Assembly: GCA_947502975.1 (NCBI GenBank)
Contig: CANNBV010000001.1
Span: 744,001 to 808,000, forward strand
Direction: 5' to 3'
Length of the DNA: 64,000 nt
From: an uncultured Flavobacteriaceae bacterium
Lineage (GTDB): Bacteria; Bacteroidota; Bacteroidia; Flavobacteriales; Flavobacteriaceae
Below the pieces are notes generated by a model. It saw only the letters and a program-made list of their open reading frames with translations. It did no database searches and was not told the DNA's origin. Shown one piece after another: positions 17,900 to 27,186 of the stretch. The translations under genes were made by a program, and so were the position numbers. Numbering within the stretch: position 1 is the first letter of the stretch; each line of letters begins with the position of its first letter.

Positions 17900-19264
17900 T
17901 TAATTATTTAAGGGATTATACCCTAAATACGGTACTTCTTTTTCATGAAATTGAATGCCAAAATTTTTGAGTTCCTTTAATATGGGTTGATAAATTTCTT
18001 TGGATATAGGAATTTGAACGCCTGGGCTTTTAATTTTACCATTTAAAATAGCCAGAGCTGCCATGGCAACAGGTAATCCTACGGTTTTTGCCATAGCGGT
18101 GTAGGTTTGGTCTTCACCCAAAACTACCATGTTTGCGTCTATTTGATAGTGCTTGCCGTTGAGTTTATATCCAAACTTATGGTACATTACAATCATATCT
18201 TTATCATTTTTACTCAAGGTCCAACTGTCCATTAAAATCTTTTGTAGTATTTGGGCTGGTGTTGCGTTTTTCAGGCCTACTTTTTTGTTAGGATTGAAGA
18301 TGTCTAGTTCTACAAGTTTATCCCAAACTACATCGTCTTGATCTATTTTTAGTTCATGTCTTAACTTTAATTCTACAGAATCTTTATGGCTGTAAGGTAG
18401 AAATGCATTGGTGAAATCGCGATAGCTCATGTTTTCACTATCTTCTATTGTAAAACCATCATCGGTCATACCTAAGGTAACAAAAATATGCCATGCGCGA
18501 CTAAAACCTACACGACGCATAGTGCCACGATACAAGGTTTTTACATTTTGTAAGCCATACGCATTTTGATATTTTAAAGAGTCGCGATTGGCATAGGCTT
18601 CAAACCTACCATATTTATCTACATCTAAAAATTCGGTGCGTCTGAATAAACGTTGGTATGGAATGTACTTATAGCTGCCTTCTTGTAAAAATTTTGCAGT
18701 GCCACCTTGGCCAGCTGTAACCACATTTCTTGGGTTCCAAGTGAATTTATAGTTCCATAAATTATTGTCACTCTCTGGAGCTACTAGTCCACCCGTAAAA
18801 GATTCAAATAAGATGATGGAGCCACCTTTATCTCTTATATCATCTAAAACTTGCATGGCACTCATATGGTCTATCCCTGGATCTACACCAATTTCATTCA
18901 TAAGGATAACGCCATTGGTCTTTGCTTCTTCATCAAGTGCTTGCATGTCTTTGTTAACATATGATGCCGTAACGAGGTGTTTTTTTTGTGCAACACAGTC
19001 TTTTGCTACCATAATATGGAATCGAGCCGGTAGCATAGAAATTACAATATCTGATTGTTTTATGGCCTCTACCCGTTGGGTTTCATCAAAAACATCTAAG
19101 GCTATGGCGTTAGAATTTGGGTGATTATGCAATAATGCTTTTGCATTGCTTAACTTTATGTCGCCAACGGTAACGTGTAGGTTTTCCAATTCTGATTTAT
19201 CTAGTAAATATTTTAAAAGAAAAGCTGTGGATTTTCCAGAACCAATTACTAAAATCTTTCGCAT
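17900..19264 (-). CDS. Saccharopine dehydrogenase family protein
   Basis: 454 residues with an N-terminal Rossmann motif (ILVIGSGKST, residues 4-13) and the saccharopine dehydrogenase fold, including NEIGVDPGIDHMSA near residue 125. Enzymes of this family (Lys9-like, glutamate-forming) act in lysine degradation or synthesis through saccharopine; bacterial versions also include carboxynorspermidine dehydrogenases. The length and the DPGIDHM block favour the Lys9-like branch. Divergent from the DUF423 gene with a 47-base gap. Repeat copy A follows the stop. Confidence 0.85.
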   Translation of the reverse strand: MRKILVIGSGKSTAFLLKYLLDKSELENLHVTVGDIKLSNAKALLHNHPNSNAIALDVFDETQRVEAIKQSDIVISMLPARFHIMVAKDCVAQKKHLVTASYVNKDMQALDEEAKTNGVILMNEIGVDPGIDHMSAMQVLDDIRDKGGSIILFESFTGGLVAPESDNNLWNYKFTWNPRNVVTAGQGGTAKFLQEGSYKYIPYQRLFRRTEFLDVDKYGRFEAYANRDSLKYQNAYGLQNVKTLYRGTMRRVGFSRAWHIFVTLGMTDDGFTIEDSENMSYRDFTNAFLPYSHKDSVELKLRHELKIDQDDVVWDKLVELDIFNPNKKVGLKNATPAQILQKILMDSWTLSKNDKDMIVMYHKFGYKLNGKHYQIDANMVVLGEDQTYTAMAKTVGLPVAMAALAILNGKIKSPGVQIPISKEIYQPILKELKNFGIQFHEKEVPYLGYNPLNN

Positions 19265-19311
19265 AATTATGATTTGTTGAGTAGATTTGTTAAACTATTT
19301 AAATTTTTAGA

Positions 19312-19698
19312 ATGAATAAAGTTATATTAATTACAGGAGCTATTTTAGGAGTTTTAGCAATTATTCTTGGCGCTTTTGGAGCACATGGTTTAAAAGCCCA
19401 TTTATCTGTTGAAAGCTTACAAACTTTTGAAACTGGTGTGCGCTATCAAATGTATCATGGGCTATTTTTATTGTTTATTGGTAGCACAACTTTGGTGAGT
19501 TCAGGATATAAAAACATTATTTTTTATTTGGTTATTATTGGTGTTGTTTTGTTTTCGGGTTCTATTTATGGATTGGCGACAAATCAACTCACTAATTTTA
19601 ACTTTAAATCTATTGGTTTTGTGACACCCATAGGTGGATTGTTTTTAATTGCGTCTTGGGTTGTTTTAATTGTTAATTTCATAAAATTAAAGTCCTAA
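19312..19698 (+). CDS. DUF423 small membrane protein
   Basis: 128 residues with four predicted membrane helices and the DUF423/YgdD signature GAFGAHGLKAHL near residue 21. Function unknown across bacteria. Expressed divergently from the saccharopine-dehydrogenase-like gene and 73 bases ahead of pckA, which has its own promoter box. Confidence 0.88.
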   Translation: MNKVILITGAILGVLAIILGAFGAHGLKAHLSVESLQTFETGVRYQMYHGLFLLFIGSTTLVSSGYKNIIFYLVIIGVVLFSGSIYGLATNQLTNFNFKSIGFVTPIGGLFLIASWVVLIVNFIKLKS

Positions 19699-19736
19699 AA
19701 ATACGAATTTTATATTTTTAGTTTAAAATAATATCA

Positions 19737-19744
19737 TAGTTTTG
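19737..19744 (+). promoter_or_regulatory. Probable -7 box (TAGTTTTG) of pckA
   Basis: A TAnnTTTG match 27 bases before the pckA ATG. No clear -33 box at the expected distance; the flanks are very A/T-rich. Confidence 0.45.
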
Positions 19745-19771
19745 CGTAATAATTATTTTATGGTATAAATT

Positions 19772-21388
19772 ATGACAAATTACAATCCATCTACGCAAAC
19801 GATTGCGTTGGAATCTTATGGTATTAAGAATGCTAAGGTTCAGTATCAATTATCTTCAGAAGAATTACATCGTATTACTATTGAAAAGGGACAAGGTGTT
19901 GCCGCATCTTCTGGTGCGTTAGCAGTGAAAACGGGTGAGTTTACTGGGCGTTCTCCAAAAGATAGATTTATAGTTAAAGATACTATTACTAAAGATAAAG
20001 TTTGGTGGGGAGATATTAATATTCCTTTTGATACTTCTGATTTTGATGCACTTTACAATAAGGTAGTGAGTTATCTTTCTGAAAAAGAATTATTTGTTCG
20101 TGATTGTTATGCTTGTGCTGATGATAATTATAGATTGAATATTCGTGTAATTAATGAGTATCCTTGGAGTAACATGTTTGCTTACAATATGTTTTTAAGA
20201 CCTACTTTAGAGGAACTAGATGGTTTTGAAGCTGAATGGACTGTAGTGAATGCCCCAGGATTTATGGCAAATCCTGATGTTGACGGTACCAGACAGCACA
20301 ATTTTGCAATTTTGAATTTTACAAAAAAAATTGCACTAATTGGTGGAACAGGTTATACAGGAGAAATTAAGAAAGGTATATTTTCTGCTCTGAATTTTAT
20401 ACTTCCTGTTGAAAAAAATACATTGCCAATGCATTGCAGTGCTAATGTAGGTGCAGCTGGTGATACTGCTATTTTCTTCGGATTATCTGGTACTGGAAAA
20501 ACAACGTTGTCTACAGATCCTAACCGTAGTTTAATTGGAGATGATGAACACGGTTGGACTAACGAAAATTCTGTTTTTAATTTTGAAGGTGGATGTTACG
20601 CAAAAGTGATCAATCTTTCAAAAGATAAAGAACCAGAGATTTATGATGCTATCAAGTCTGGTGCTATTCTTGAAAACGTGATTTTAGATGCTAATGGTGT
20701 GGTTGATTTTGAAGATACATCCATTACCCAAAATACAAGGGTAAGTTACCCAATAGATCATATTGAAAATATTAAAACACCGTCTGTAGGTAAGAATCCG
20801 AAAAACATTTTCTTTTTAACGGCAGATGCGTTTGGTGTTATTCCACCAATATCTAAATTAACACCAAGTCAAGCAGCATATCATTTTATTTCAGGCTATA
20901 CTGCTAAAGTTGCTGGTACAGAAGCAGGTATTAAAGAACCACAACCATCTTTTTCAGCATGTTTTGGTGCACCATTTATGCCTTTGCATCCCGCTAAATA
21001 TGCTGAAATGTTAAGTCATAAAATGATTGAAGCTGGTGTAAATGTTTGGTTAATTAATACAGGCTGGACTGGTGGACCGTATGGTGTTGGAACCCGTATG
21101 GAGTTAAAGTACACTAGAGCGATGATTAATGCCGTATTAAATGGAGATTTAGGATTGTATAATTATGATGATTACCATATCCATTCTGTATTTGGTGTGG
21201 CGCAACCTAGAACCTGTCCTGGTGTGCCAACGAGTGTTTTAAGTCCAAGAGCTACTTGGAACGATGACGAAGCATATTATACTACAGCTTTTAAGTTAAC
21301 CAACGCTTTCAGAGAAAATTTTAAAAAGTTCGAGGCACATTGTACAGAAGAAATAAGACGTGGTGGACCACAACGGTATGCATTCTAA
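19772..21388 (+). CDS. pckA: Phosphoenolpyruvate carboxykinase (ATP)
   Basis: Converts oxaloacetate and ATP to PEP, CO2 and ADP; the entry step of gluconeogenesis when growing on organic or amino acids. 538 residues, the normal length of the ATP-dependent type. Visible motifs: GEFTGRSPKDRF near residue 50, MHCSANVG near 225, the kinase loop GLSGTGKTTLS near 240 and DDEHGW near 260. Its own promoter box and a strong terminator at 21394 make it a single-gene unit. A second, unrelated PEPCK-like protein may lie at the right edge of the window. Confidence 0.97.
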   Translation: MTNYNPSTQTIALESYGIKNAKVQYQLSSEELHRITIEKGQGVAASSGALAVKTGEFTGRSPKDRFIVKDTITKDKVWWGDINIPFDTSDFDALYNKVVSYLSEKELFVRDCYACADDNYRLNIRVINEYPWSNMFAYNMFLRPTLEELDGFEAEWTVVNAPGFMANPDVDGTRQHNFAILNFTKKIALIGGTGYTGEIKKGIFSALNFILPVEKNTLPMHCSANVGAAGDTAIFFGLSGTGKTTLSTDPNRSLIGDDEHGWTNENSVFNFEGGCYAKVINLSKDKEPEIYDAIKSGAILENVILDANGVVDFEDTSITQNTRVSYPIDHIENIKTPSVGKNPKNIFFLTADAFGVIPPISKLTPSQAAYHFISGYTAKVAGTEAGIKEPQPSFSACFGAPFMPLHPAKYAEMLSHKMIEAGVNVWLINTGWTGGPYGVGTRMELKYTRAMINAVLNGDLGLYNYDDYHIHSVFGVAQPRTCPGVPTSVLSPRATWNDDEAYYTTAFKLTNAFRENFKKFEAHCTEEIRRGGPQRYAF

Positions 21389-21393
21389 TAAAA

Positions 21394-21428
21394 AAACAAC
21401 TCTCATATAATATATATGAGAGTTGTTT
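21394..21428. terminator. Bidirectional terminator after pckA
   Basis: A 16-bp perfect stem (21394-21409 with 21413-21428), three-base loop. A-tract on the left and T-tract on the right allow it to end both pckA and the convergent MORN gene (stop at 21441). Confidence 0.85.
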
Positions 21429-21440
21429 AAAGTACTTTTT

Positions 21441-21902
21441 TTACTTAGTTAATAATTGATCTTGTTCCCATTTACCTTTTTTTATAACTTCTCCAAGGGT
21501 GTTAAAAATGGTACCTTTTCCATGCTTTCTATTTTCTTTCCAAGAACCACTCCATTTGCTATTGTCTGCTAATATCATAGAGCCTTTTCCATGTCTTTTA
21601 TGTTTTTTAAATGAGCCTTCATAGCGCTGACCATTTGGCCAAATATAAGTTCCTCTTCCAGAAATGAAATAACCATTTAACTGGCCAGAATAAGAAGATC
21701 CATCATTCCAGGTAATAATACCTTTGTTTAATCGACCTCCTAAAACTTCTACATCAAAAGTTGAATTACCGAGAGTAAATTGATACCACCCATCGCTAAG
21801 CTTCTCAATATCTTGACTCTGTGGAATATTATTTAATTGTTGCGCATGTATAGTTATTACAGTTAAAAGAGCAAAACTTGCTAGTATCATATATTTTTTC
21901 AT
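21441..21902 (-). CDS. Exported MORN-repeat protein
   Basis: 153 residues with a signal peptide (1-20) and three to four MORN repeats between about 65 and 145 (YSGQLNGYFISGRGTY, YEGSFKKHKRHGKG, WSGSWKENRKHGKG). MORN repeats form elongated beta-hairpin arrays that mediate protein or lipid contacts. No enzyme motif is present. Probably periplasmic; role unknown. Confidence 0.8.
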   Translation of the reverse strand: MKKYMILASFALLTVITIHAQQLNNIPQSQDIEKLSDGWYQFTLGNSTFDVEVLGGRLNKGIITWNDGSSYSGQLNGYFISGRGTYIWPNGQRYEGSFKKHKRHGKGSMILADNSKWSGSWKENRKHGKGTIFNTLGEVIKKGKWEQDQLLTK

Positions 21903-21989
21903 AATTACTTTTTTAGTTTTTGTTTTGAGTCGTAACCAGAATTAAAATACTTACAAGATTATATCATAAGTTATAGATGTATATAAAAA

Positions 21990-22013
21990 AAGCCTAACGA
22001 AAGAGTTAGGCTT
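21990..22013 (-). terminator. Intrinsic terminator after hemD
   Basis: A nine-bp perfect stem (21990-21998 with 22005-22013) with a six-base loop. On the minus strand it is followed by a T-run (21985-21990), so it fits the end of the hemD/DUF4271 unit. Confidence 0.8.
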
Positions 22014-22043
22014 AGTTTTTAGTTATTATAAATAAAGTGTAGT

Positions 22044-22793
22044 TTATTTTCCTTTATTAACCTTTTCTATATATTTTTCTAAAGCCATTGTCATAGAAGG
22101 GGTTTCAGGTGTTGGTGCAGCAATATCTACTCGCAAACCTTTTTCTTCTACAGCTTTTATTGTCGTATTACCAAAAACAGCAATTCTAGTTTCATTTTGT
22201 TGAAAATCCGGAAAATTTTGAAATAAAGACTCAATTCCCGAAGGACTAAAAAACACTAAAACATCATAGTATACATCAGCTAGATCTGATAAATCACTTA
22301 CTACAGTTTTGTAAAATGTAGCTTGTTTCCAATCTACCCCTAAACCATTCAAAGTTTCTGGAACAAGTGGTTTTACCTTATCAGTATTGGGTAATAAGAA
22401 TTTTTCATCCTTATACTTTTTGATTAAAGGAGATAGTTCTGCAAATGTACGTTTACCCACATAGATTTTACGTTTTCTATAAACAACATATTTTTGTAGA
22501 TAGTAAGCTACAGCTTCTGACTGACAAAAATATTTCATAGAATCTGGGACTTTAAAACGCATTTCCTCAGCTACTCTAAAAAAGTGGTCAACTGCATTTC
22601 TACTAGTTAAGATGATAGCGGTATAATTGTGTAGGTCAATTTTTTGATGCCTTATTTCTTTTGCAGGGACACCCTCTACATGAATAAAAGGTCTAAAATC
22701 TATTTTTACTTTCTTTTTCTCCTGTAAATCAAAGTAAGGAGAATTCTCTATTTTAGGTTCTGGTTGAGATACTAAAATGGTCTTCACTTTCAT
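22044..22793 (-). CDS. hemD: Uroporphyrinogen-III synthase family protein
   Basis: 249 residues, two alpha/beta domains as in HemD, with the conserved TSRNAVDHFF near residue 62 and FFSPSGIESLF near 175. HemD closes and inverts ring D of hydroxymethylbilane in haem synthesis. HemD sequences diverge strongly, so the call leans on these blocks and on the DUF4271 neighbour, a pair seen in other flavobacteria. It follows the DUF4271 gene by 18 bases and they probably form one transcript. Confidence 0.85.
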   Translation of the reverse strand: MKVKTILVSQPEPKIENSPYFDLQEKKKVKIDFRPFIHVEGVPAKEIRHQKIDLHNYTAIILTSRNAVDHFFRVAEEMRFKVPDSMKYFCQSEAVAYYLQKYVVYRKRKIYVGKRTFAELSPLIKKYKDEKFLLPNTDKVKPLVPETLNGLGVDWKQATFYKTVVSDLSDLADVYYDVLVFFSPSGIESLFQNFPDFQQNETRIAVFGNTTIKAVEEKGLRVDIAAPTPETPSMTMALEKYIEKVNKGK

Positions 22794-22811
22794 AGGCTCA
22801 AAATAGTTAAA

Positions 22812-23456
22812 TTAGGCACTAAAAACCGCGTAAATAATTACATAGGGTGCGATTTCGAGAGCGCAAAGATACAAAATAAAATAGAAAAAGTTGTTTTTTA
22901 TTTCATTTTGATACATTTTAAATGTGGTTATTAAACCACTTATATTCACTACAAAAAGCAACAAAAGAATACCGTAAATTAGAGTCTCGCTGGGTGCGAT
23001 GCTAAAGATTAACAGTGCATTAATTGGTAGAAGTAATATACCTAAATAATTTTTATAACTTATTTTCTGAAAAAGGTAGTTATCTATAATAGTGTCAATT
23101 TCAAAAAGACTAGCAATTAAGCGCTCTAAAAGTACTTTAGCGAGTATAAATATACCAATACCTAATACTAGCTTAAAAATTAGAGTGACATTTATTTCTA
23201 TAGAATTGGTTAAGTGTTCAAAACACAATACACAAAAAATAGCGCTAGAAATAATTAAATTTAAAAATAGTAAACCGTCATAATAATCTAAAAACTTTTG
23301 ATCTTTACCATAAATCTTTAAATATTTCGAGTTACCAATCACCAAGATAAATTCACTAAATCGTTTAGGAGCAATACTTTTGGCAATTGCTATAGCTACT
23401 AGGCAAATAACAAGTAAAATAATATAAAGCGTATGTGCAGGTACTTCTCGAAGCAT
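22812..23456 (-). CDS. DUF4271 membrane protein
   Basis: 214 residues with about six predicted membrane helices and few polar residues between them; a basic loop follows the first helix. This matches DUF4271, found in Bacteroidetes beside hemD. Function is unknown; the linkage to hemD suggests a role near haem biosynthesis or only shared transcription. Upstream gene of the pair, with the promoter expected in 23457-23558. Confidence 0.8.
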   Translation of the reverse strand: MLREVPAHTLYIILLVICLVAIAIAKSIAPKRFSEFILVIGNSKYLKIYGKDQKFLDYYDGLLFLNLIISSAIFCVLCFEHLTNSIEINVTLIFKLVLGIGIFILAKVLLERLIASLFEIDTIIDNYLFQKISYKNYLGILLLPINALLIFSIAPSETLIYGILLLLFVVNISGLITTFKMYQNEIKNNFFYFILYLCALEIAPYVIIYAVFSA

Positions 23457-23533
23457 GGGTTAAAATTATCATAAATTTTATAGAAGTAATGAAATATTAC
23501 GAAATTTTTAAAAAAAAGAATAGCTTAAAAATG

Positions 23534-23541
23534 TACATTTG
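23534..23541 (+). promoter_or_regulatory. Probable -7 box (TACATTTG) of the glycosyltransferase operon
   Basis: A TAnnTTTG match 17 bases before the ATG at 23559, predicting a leader of about ten bases for the three-gene operon that follows. Confidence 0.5.
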
Positions 23542-23558
23542 TCTCTATATTATTTTAG

Positions 23559-24290
23559 ATGAAGGACGCTGTTGTAATCATTCCAACCTATAACGAGATT
23601 GAAAATATAGAGCATATCATAAAGGCTGTATTTTCTGAATCTAAAGAGATACACATTCTTATTGTAGATGATAATTCACCTGATGGTACTTCGGATAAAG
23701 TGAAAGCACTTCAAAAAGATTTTTCAGGACGATTACATTTAAAACAACGTGAAGAAAAAGCTGGTTTAGGTACAGCTTATATTTTAGGGTTTAAGTGGAG
23801 TTTGATTAGGGAGTACAACTATATTTTTGAGATGGATGCAGATTTTTCTCATGACCCTAAAGACTTAATTCGACTATACAAGGCATGTAGAGATGGAGGG
23901 GCAGATATGGCTATTGGTTCACGCTATATCACAGGTGTTAATGTTGTTAATTGGCCTATGAGTAGAGTTTTGATGTCTTATTTAGCCTCAAAATATGTGC
24001 GTTTTATTACAGGAATGAAGATTAATGATACTACTGCAGGGTTTGTGTGTTACAAGCGACAAGTACTTGAAACATTAAACTTAAGAAAAATCAAATTTAT
24101 TGGGTATGCATTTCAAATTGAAATGAAGTTTAAAGCCTATTTAAGGCATTTTAAAATAGTTGAAGTTCCTGTTATTTTTACAGACAGGACTAGAGGAGAA
24201 TCTAAACTAAGTTCAGGTATAATATCTGAAGCAGTTTTTGGAGTAATTTCAATGAAATTAAAAAGTTTATTTAAAAGAAAAGCATTGTAA
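23559..24290 (+). CDS. Polyprenol-phosphate mannosyltransferase-like glycosyltransferase (GT2)
   Basis: 243 residues, GT-A fold, with VIIPTYNEIENIE (residues 6-18), VDDNSPDGT and the metal-binding DADFSHDP near residue 95. This is the dolichol-phosphate mannose synthase type without the C-terminal membrane domain. It transfers a sugar from GDP- or UDP-sugar to a lipid carrier at the inner membrane. Its last base pair overlaps the pyrC start (TAATG), so translation is probably coupled. Sugar specificity cannot be read. Confidence 0.9.
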   Translation: MKDAVVIIPTYNEIENIEHIIKAVFSESKEIHILIVDDNSPDGTSDKVKALQKDFSGRLHLKQREEKAGLGTAYILGFKWSLIREYNYIFEMDADFSHDPKDLIRLYKACRDGGADMAIGSRYITGVNVVNWPMSRVLMSYLASKYVRFITGMKINDTTAGFVCYKRQVLETLNLRKIKFIGYAFQIEMKFKAYLRHFKIVEVPVIFTDRTRGESKLSSGIISEAVFGVISMKLKSLFKRKAL

Positions 24291-25636
24291 TGAAGCTAAA
24301 AAGAACACTTATAAAGAACGCTAAAATTGTAAATGAAGGGACTATTTTTAGTGGCGATATACTAATTGAAGGCGAATTTATAAAACAGATAGATACATCA
24401 ATTAGCGCTAAATGGGCAGATGTAACTATTATTGACGCAGAAGGCAAGTATGTGTTGCCAGGAGCAATAGATGATCAAGTACATTTTAGAGAGCCTGGTT
24501 TAACACATAAAGCAAATATTGCTACAGAGTCTAAAGCGGCATTAGCAGGAGGTATTACATCGTTTATCGAAATGCCAAATACAAATCCGCAAACAACTAC
24601 TCTAGAGAAATTAGAGGAGAAATTTGAAATAGCATCTAGAACATCATTAGCAAATTATTCCTTTATGTTTGGAGGGACAAATGATAATTTAGATGAAATT
24701 TTAAGAGTTGATGAAACTACTGTAGCTGGTTTAAAATTGTTTCTGGGGTCCTCTACAGGGAATATGTTGGTTGACGACCCAAAAGTTTTGGAGAAGATTT
24801 TCAAAAGCACCAATATGGTAATTTCTGTTCATTGTGAAGATGAAGCAACTATAAGAGAAAATCTCGAAAAGCATATTGAAAAATATGGTGATGATATTCC
24901 GATAGAATTACATCCGGTTATTCGAAGTGAGGAAGCATGCTATTTATCATCTTCAACGGCGATAAAACTTGCTAAAAAAACAGGAGCTAGATTGCATGTA
25001 TTTCATTTATCTACAGGTAAAGAAACCAACTTGTTTTCAAATAAGATACCATTAAAAGATAAAAAAATTACTGCGGAAGTATGTATACATCATTTATGGT
25101 TTTCAGATGAAGATTATAAAAAGAAGGGCACCAATATAAAATGGAATCCAGCAGTTAAAACAGCAGTGGATAGGGAGCAGTTATGGGAAGCGCTTTTAGA
25201 CGATAGAATTGATGTGATTGCAACCGATCATGCACCACATACTATAGAAGAAAAGAAAAACGTTTACACTAAAGCACCTTCTGGCGGACCATTAGTACAA
25301 CATGCATTACCTGCTATGTTAGAAATGTACCATAAGGGTAAAATTTCAATAGAAAAAATAGTAGAAAAGATGTGTCATAACCCAGCTATATTATTTCAGG
25401 TAGAACGCAGAGGTTATATTAAAGAAGGGTATTATGCAGATTTAGTTTTAGTAGATTTAAATAATCCATGGACGGTGCAAAAAGACAATATTTTATACAA
25501 ATGTGGCTGGTCTCCTTTTGAAGGATCAACATTTAAGTCTAGAGTAACGCACACAGTTCTTAATGGTAGCTTAGTATACCATAATTTTAAGTTTTCAGAA
25601 GTAAAAGCTGCTAAAAGATTAACATTCAATAGATGA
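24290..25636 (+). CDS. pyrC: Dihydroorotase
   Basis: Forms dihydroorotate from carbamoyl aspartate in pyrimidine synthesis. 448 residues, amidohydrolase fold with the metal-binding DDQVHFREPG near residue 62 (where HxH is usual, here the residue ahead of the conserved H is V with the D preceding), PNTNP near 97 and DHAPHT near 317. Long class I type. Overlaps the upstream glycosyltransferase by one base and the downstream DUF4296 gene by four (ATGA), forming a coupled three-gene operon that is common in flavobacteria. Confidence 0.92.
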   Translation: MKLKRTLIKNAKIVNEGTIFSGDILIEGEFIKQIDTSISAKWADVTIIDAEGKYVLPGAIDDQVHFREPGLTHKANIATESKAALAGGITSFIEMPNTNPQTTTLEKLEEKFEIASRTSLANYSFMFGGTNDNLDEILRVDETTVAGLKLFLGSSTGNMLVDDPKVLEKIFKSTNMVISVHCEDEATIRENLEKHIEKYGDDIPIELHPVIRSEEACYLSSSTAIKLAKKTGARLHVFHLSTGKETNLFSNKIPLKDKKITAEVCIHHLWFSDEDYKKKGTNIKWNPAVKTAVDREQLWEALLDDRIDVIATDHAPHTIEEKKNVYTKAPSGGPLVQHALPAMLEMYHKGKISIEKIVEKMCHNPAILFQVERRGYIKEGYYADLVLVDLNNPWTVQKDNILYKCGWSPFEGSTFKSRVTHTVLNGSLVYHNFKFSEVKAAKRLTFNR

Positions 25637-26145
25637 TGATATACAAAAGGTTGATAGTGTTATGTTGTGTTGTAATGATTGCTACATCATGCTATAAATA
25701 CAACAAACCTGATAAGCCCAAAGATTTGGTTTCTCAGGAAACAATGGTGTATGTGTTATTAGATTTAAAACTTATTGGAGCTGTAACTGGAAGAGATAAA
25801 AAGGTTTTAGATAGTGCTAAGGTTGATCCTGAAGGCTATATCTATAAAAAATATGGTATAGATAGTACACAATTTGCACAAAGCAATGCTTACTATACGT
25901 ATTACATGGACGAATATGCTGAAATTTATGTAAAAGTAAAAGATAGCCTATCTAAACTTAAAACACATTACAAGGCTATTCTTGATAAAGAACGTAAAGA
26001 GAAAAAGCAAGCAGATTCTTTAAAAGCGGTTAAAAAAGAACTTGAGGAATTAGAAATAGATGCGCAAATTGGTACAGAAGATCCTAAACTTATTGCGCCT
26101 GTTTCAGATAAAGATTCCCAATCTCAGAAACTATTTGATCAATAG
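25633..26145 (+). CDS. DUF4296 lipoprotein
   Basis: 170 residues. Lipobox cysteine at about residue 20 (MIATSCYKY), then a short conserved region (VSQETMVYVLLDLKLIGAV) typical of DUF4296, and a charged helical C-terminus. Function unknown. Last gene of the glycosyltransferase-pyrC operon. Its final 56 bases overlap the end of the convergent epimerase gene, so the last 18 residues are encoded within the overlap. Confidence 0.85.
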   Translation: MMIYKRLIVLCCVVMIATSCYKYNKPDKPKDLVSQETMVYVLLDLKLIGAVTGRDKKVLDSAKVDPEGYIYKKYGIDSTQFAQSNAYYTYYMDEYAEIYVKVKDSLSKLKTHYKAILDKERKEKKQADSLKAVKKELEELEIDAQIGTEDPKLIAPVSDKDSQSQKLFDQ

Positions 26146-27100
26146 GTTCAAATTCATAGTTTAAGGCTGCAATAACTTTTGCATTATCATAGTTTTTTGA
26201 TAAGGTTAAAGATTGTGCTAGGTGCTTCGTAAGTATTCTTCGTTTTCCAGTAAGTATTCGTTTCAGCCAATCTAATCGCCACCCAATGTTAAGTAACCAA
26301 GGTTTAGCTAATTTTTTAGGAGGCTTTACATTAACTGCTTTAGCTGCGTTTTGTAAGAACGTTTTGTAAGACCAATTTTCGCCAACTAAAATATATTTTT
26401 CATGTGTTATATCGCTTTTTAATAGCCGAATCATAATCTTTACCACATCATTTACACTTACCAAACCAATACTTCCTGATGTATAATAATTAACACCTTT
26501 ATGTATTTTTTTAAAAATACTTCCAGAACCATAGCGCCAAATTCCAGCACCAAGAATCACTCCAGGATTTACAATAACAGCATCAAGACCTTCTTGAGTA
26601 CCGCGCCAAACTTCCATTTCGGCACCATATTTAGTTATGGCGTATACACTATTGTCCTCTTCAGGATTCCAGTGGGTTTCTTCGGTTATTGGTTCGTTTT
26701 TTACAGGGTTTCCAATGGTAGCGATAGAACTTACATAGCAGAGTTTTTTAACTCGGTTAGAAATGCACAAATTAACGATGTTTGCAGTACCTTCAATATT
26801 GGTGCGTCTTAACTGCTGATATTTATCAGGTTCAAAAGAAACAAAAGCAGCACAGTGGTAAACATAATTTACGTTATGAAATGCTTCGTTTAAAGATGGT
26901 ATGTCTAGAAGATCAGCTTTAACCCATTCAATCTTATTAAGCAAATTTTCATAGTTGTCTGTATAACAAGAAAATACATTTTTAACGTTTTCAAGTTTAC
27001 GTTCAGTTCTATAAATTGCTTTTACGGTTTCATTTTCAGAAACTAATTTATAAAGTAGATGAGCACCAACTAAACCTGTGCCTCCTGTTACTAAAATCAT
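26090..27100 (-). CDS. NAD-dependent epimerase/dehydratase family protein
   Basis: 336 residues, extended SDR fold: MILVTGGTGLVGAHLL at the N-terminus and the YxxxK catalytic pair in YAITKYGAE near residue 154. The sequence resembles dihydroflavonol reductase-like/3-beta-HSD-like members more than classical UDP-sugar epimerases. Substrate unknown. Convergent with, and overlapping by 56 bases, the DUF4296 gene. Confidence 0.85.
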   Translation of the reverse strand: MILVTGGTGLVGAHLLYKLVSENETVKAIYRTERKLENVKNVFSCYTDNYENLLNKIEWVKADLLDIPSLNEAFHNVNYVYHCAAFVSFEPDKYQQLRRTNIEGTANIVNLCISNRVKKLCYVSSIATIGNPVKNEPITEETHWNPEEDNSVYAITKYGAEMEVWRGTQEGLDAVIVNPGVILGAGIWRYGSGSIFKKIHKGVNYYTSGSIGLVSVNDVVKIMIRLLKSDITHEKYILVGENWSYKTFLQNAAKAVNVKPPKKLAKPWLLNIGWRLDWLKRILTGKRRILTKHLAQSLTLSKNYDNAKVIAALNYEFEPIDQIVSEIGNLYLKQAQ

Positions 27101-27153
27101 AAAACGAAATTAAAGAATTATTCAGAATCGCTGCCTATTTATACACGTATTTT

Positions 27154-27161
27154 TATATTTG
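27154..27161 (+). promoter_or_regulatory. Probable -7 box (TATATTTG) of tyrS
   Basis: A TAnnTTTG match ending 25 bases before the tyrS ATG. The flanking sequence is A/T-rich and the -33 element is not clear. Confidence 0.5.
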
Positions 27162-27186
27162 CGCTAGTTTTCTAAAATAACATAAA

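Noticed and set aside
18765-19124. Open plus-strand frame of 119 codons opposite the saccharopine-dehydrogenase-like gene
   Set aside because: It mirrors the codon pattern of the minus-strand gene, has no recognisable motif, and the opposite gene is certain.
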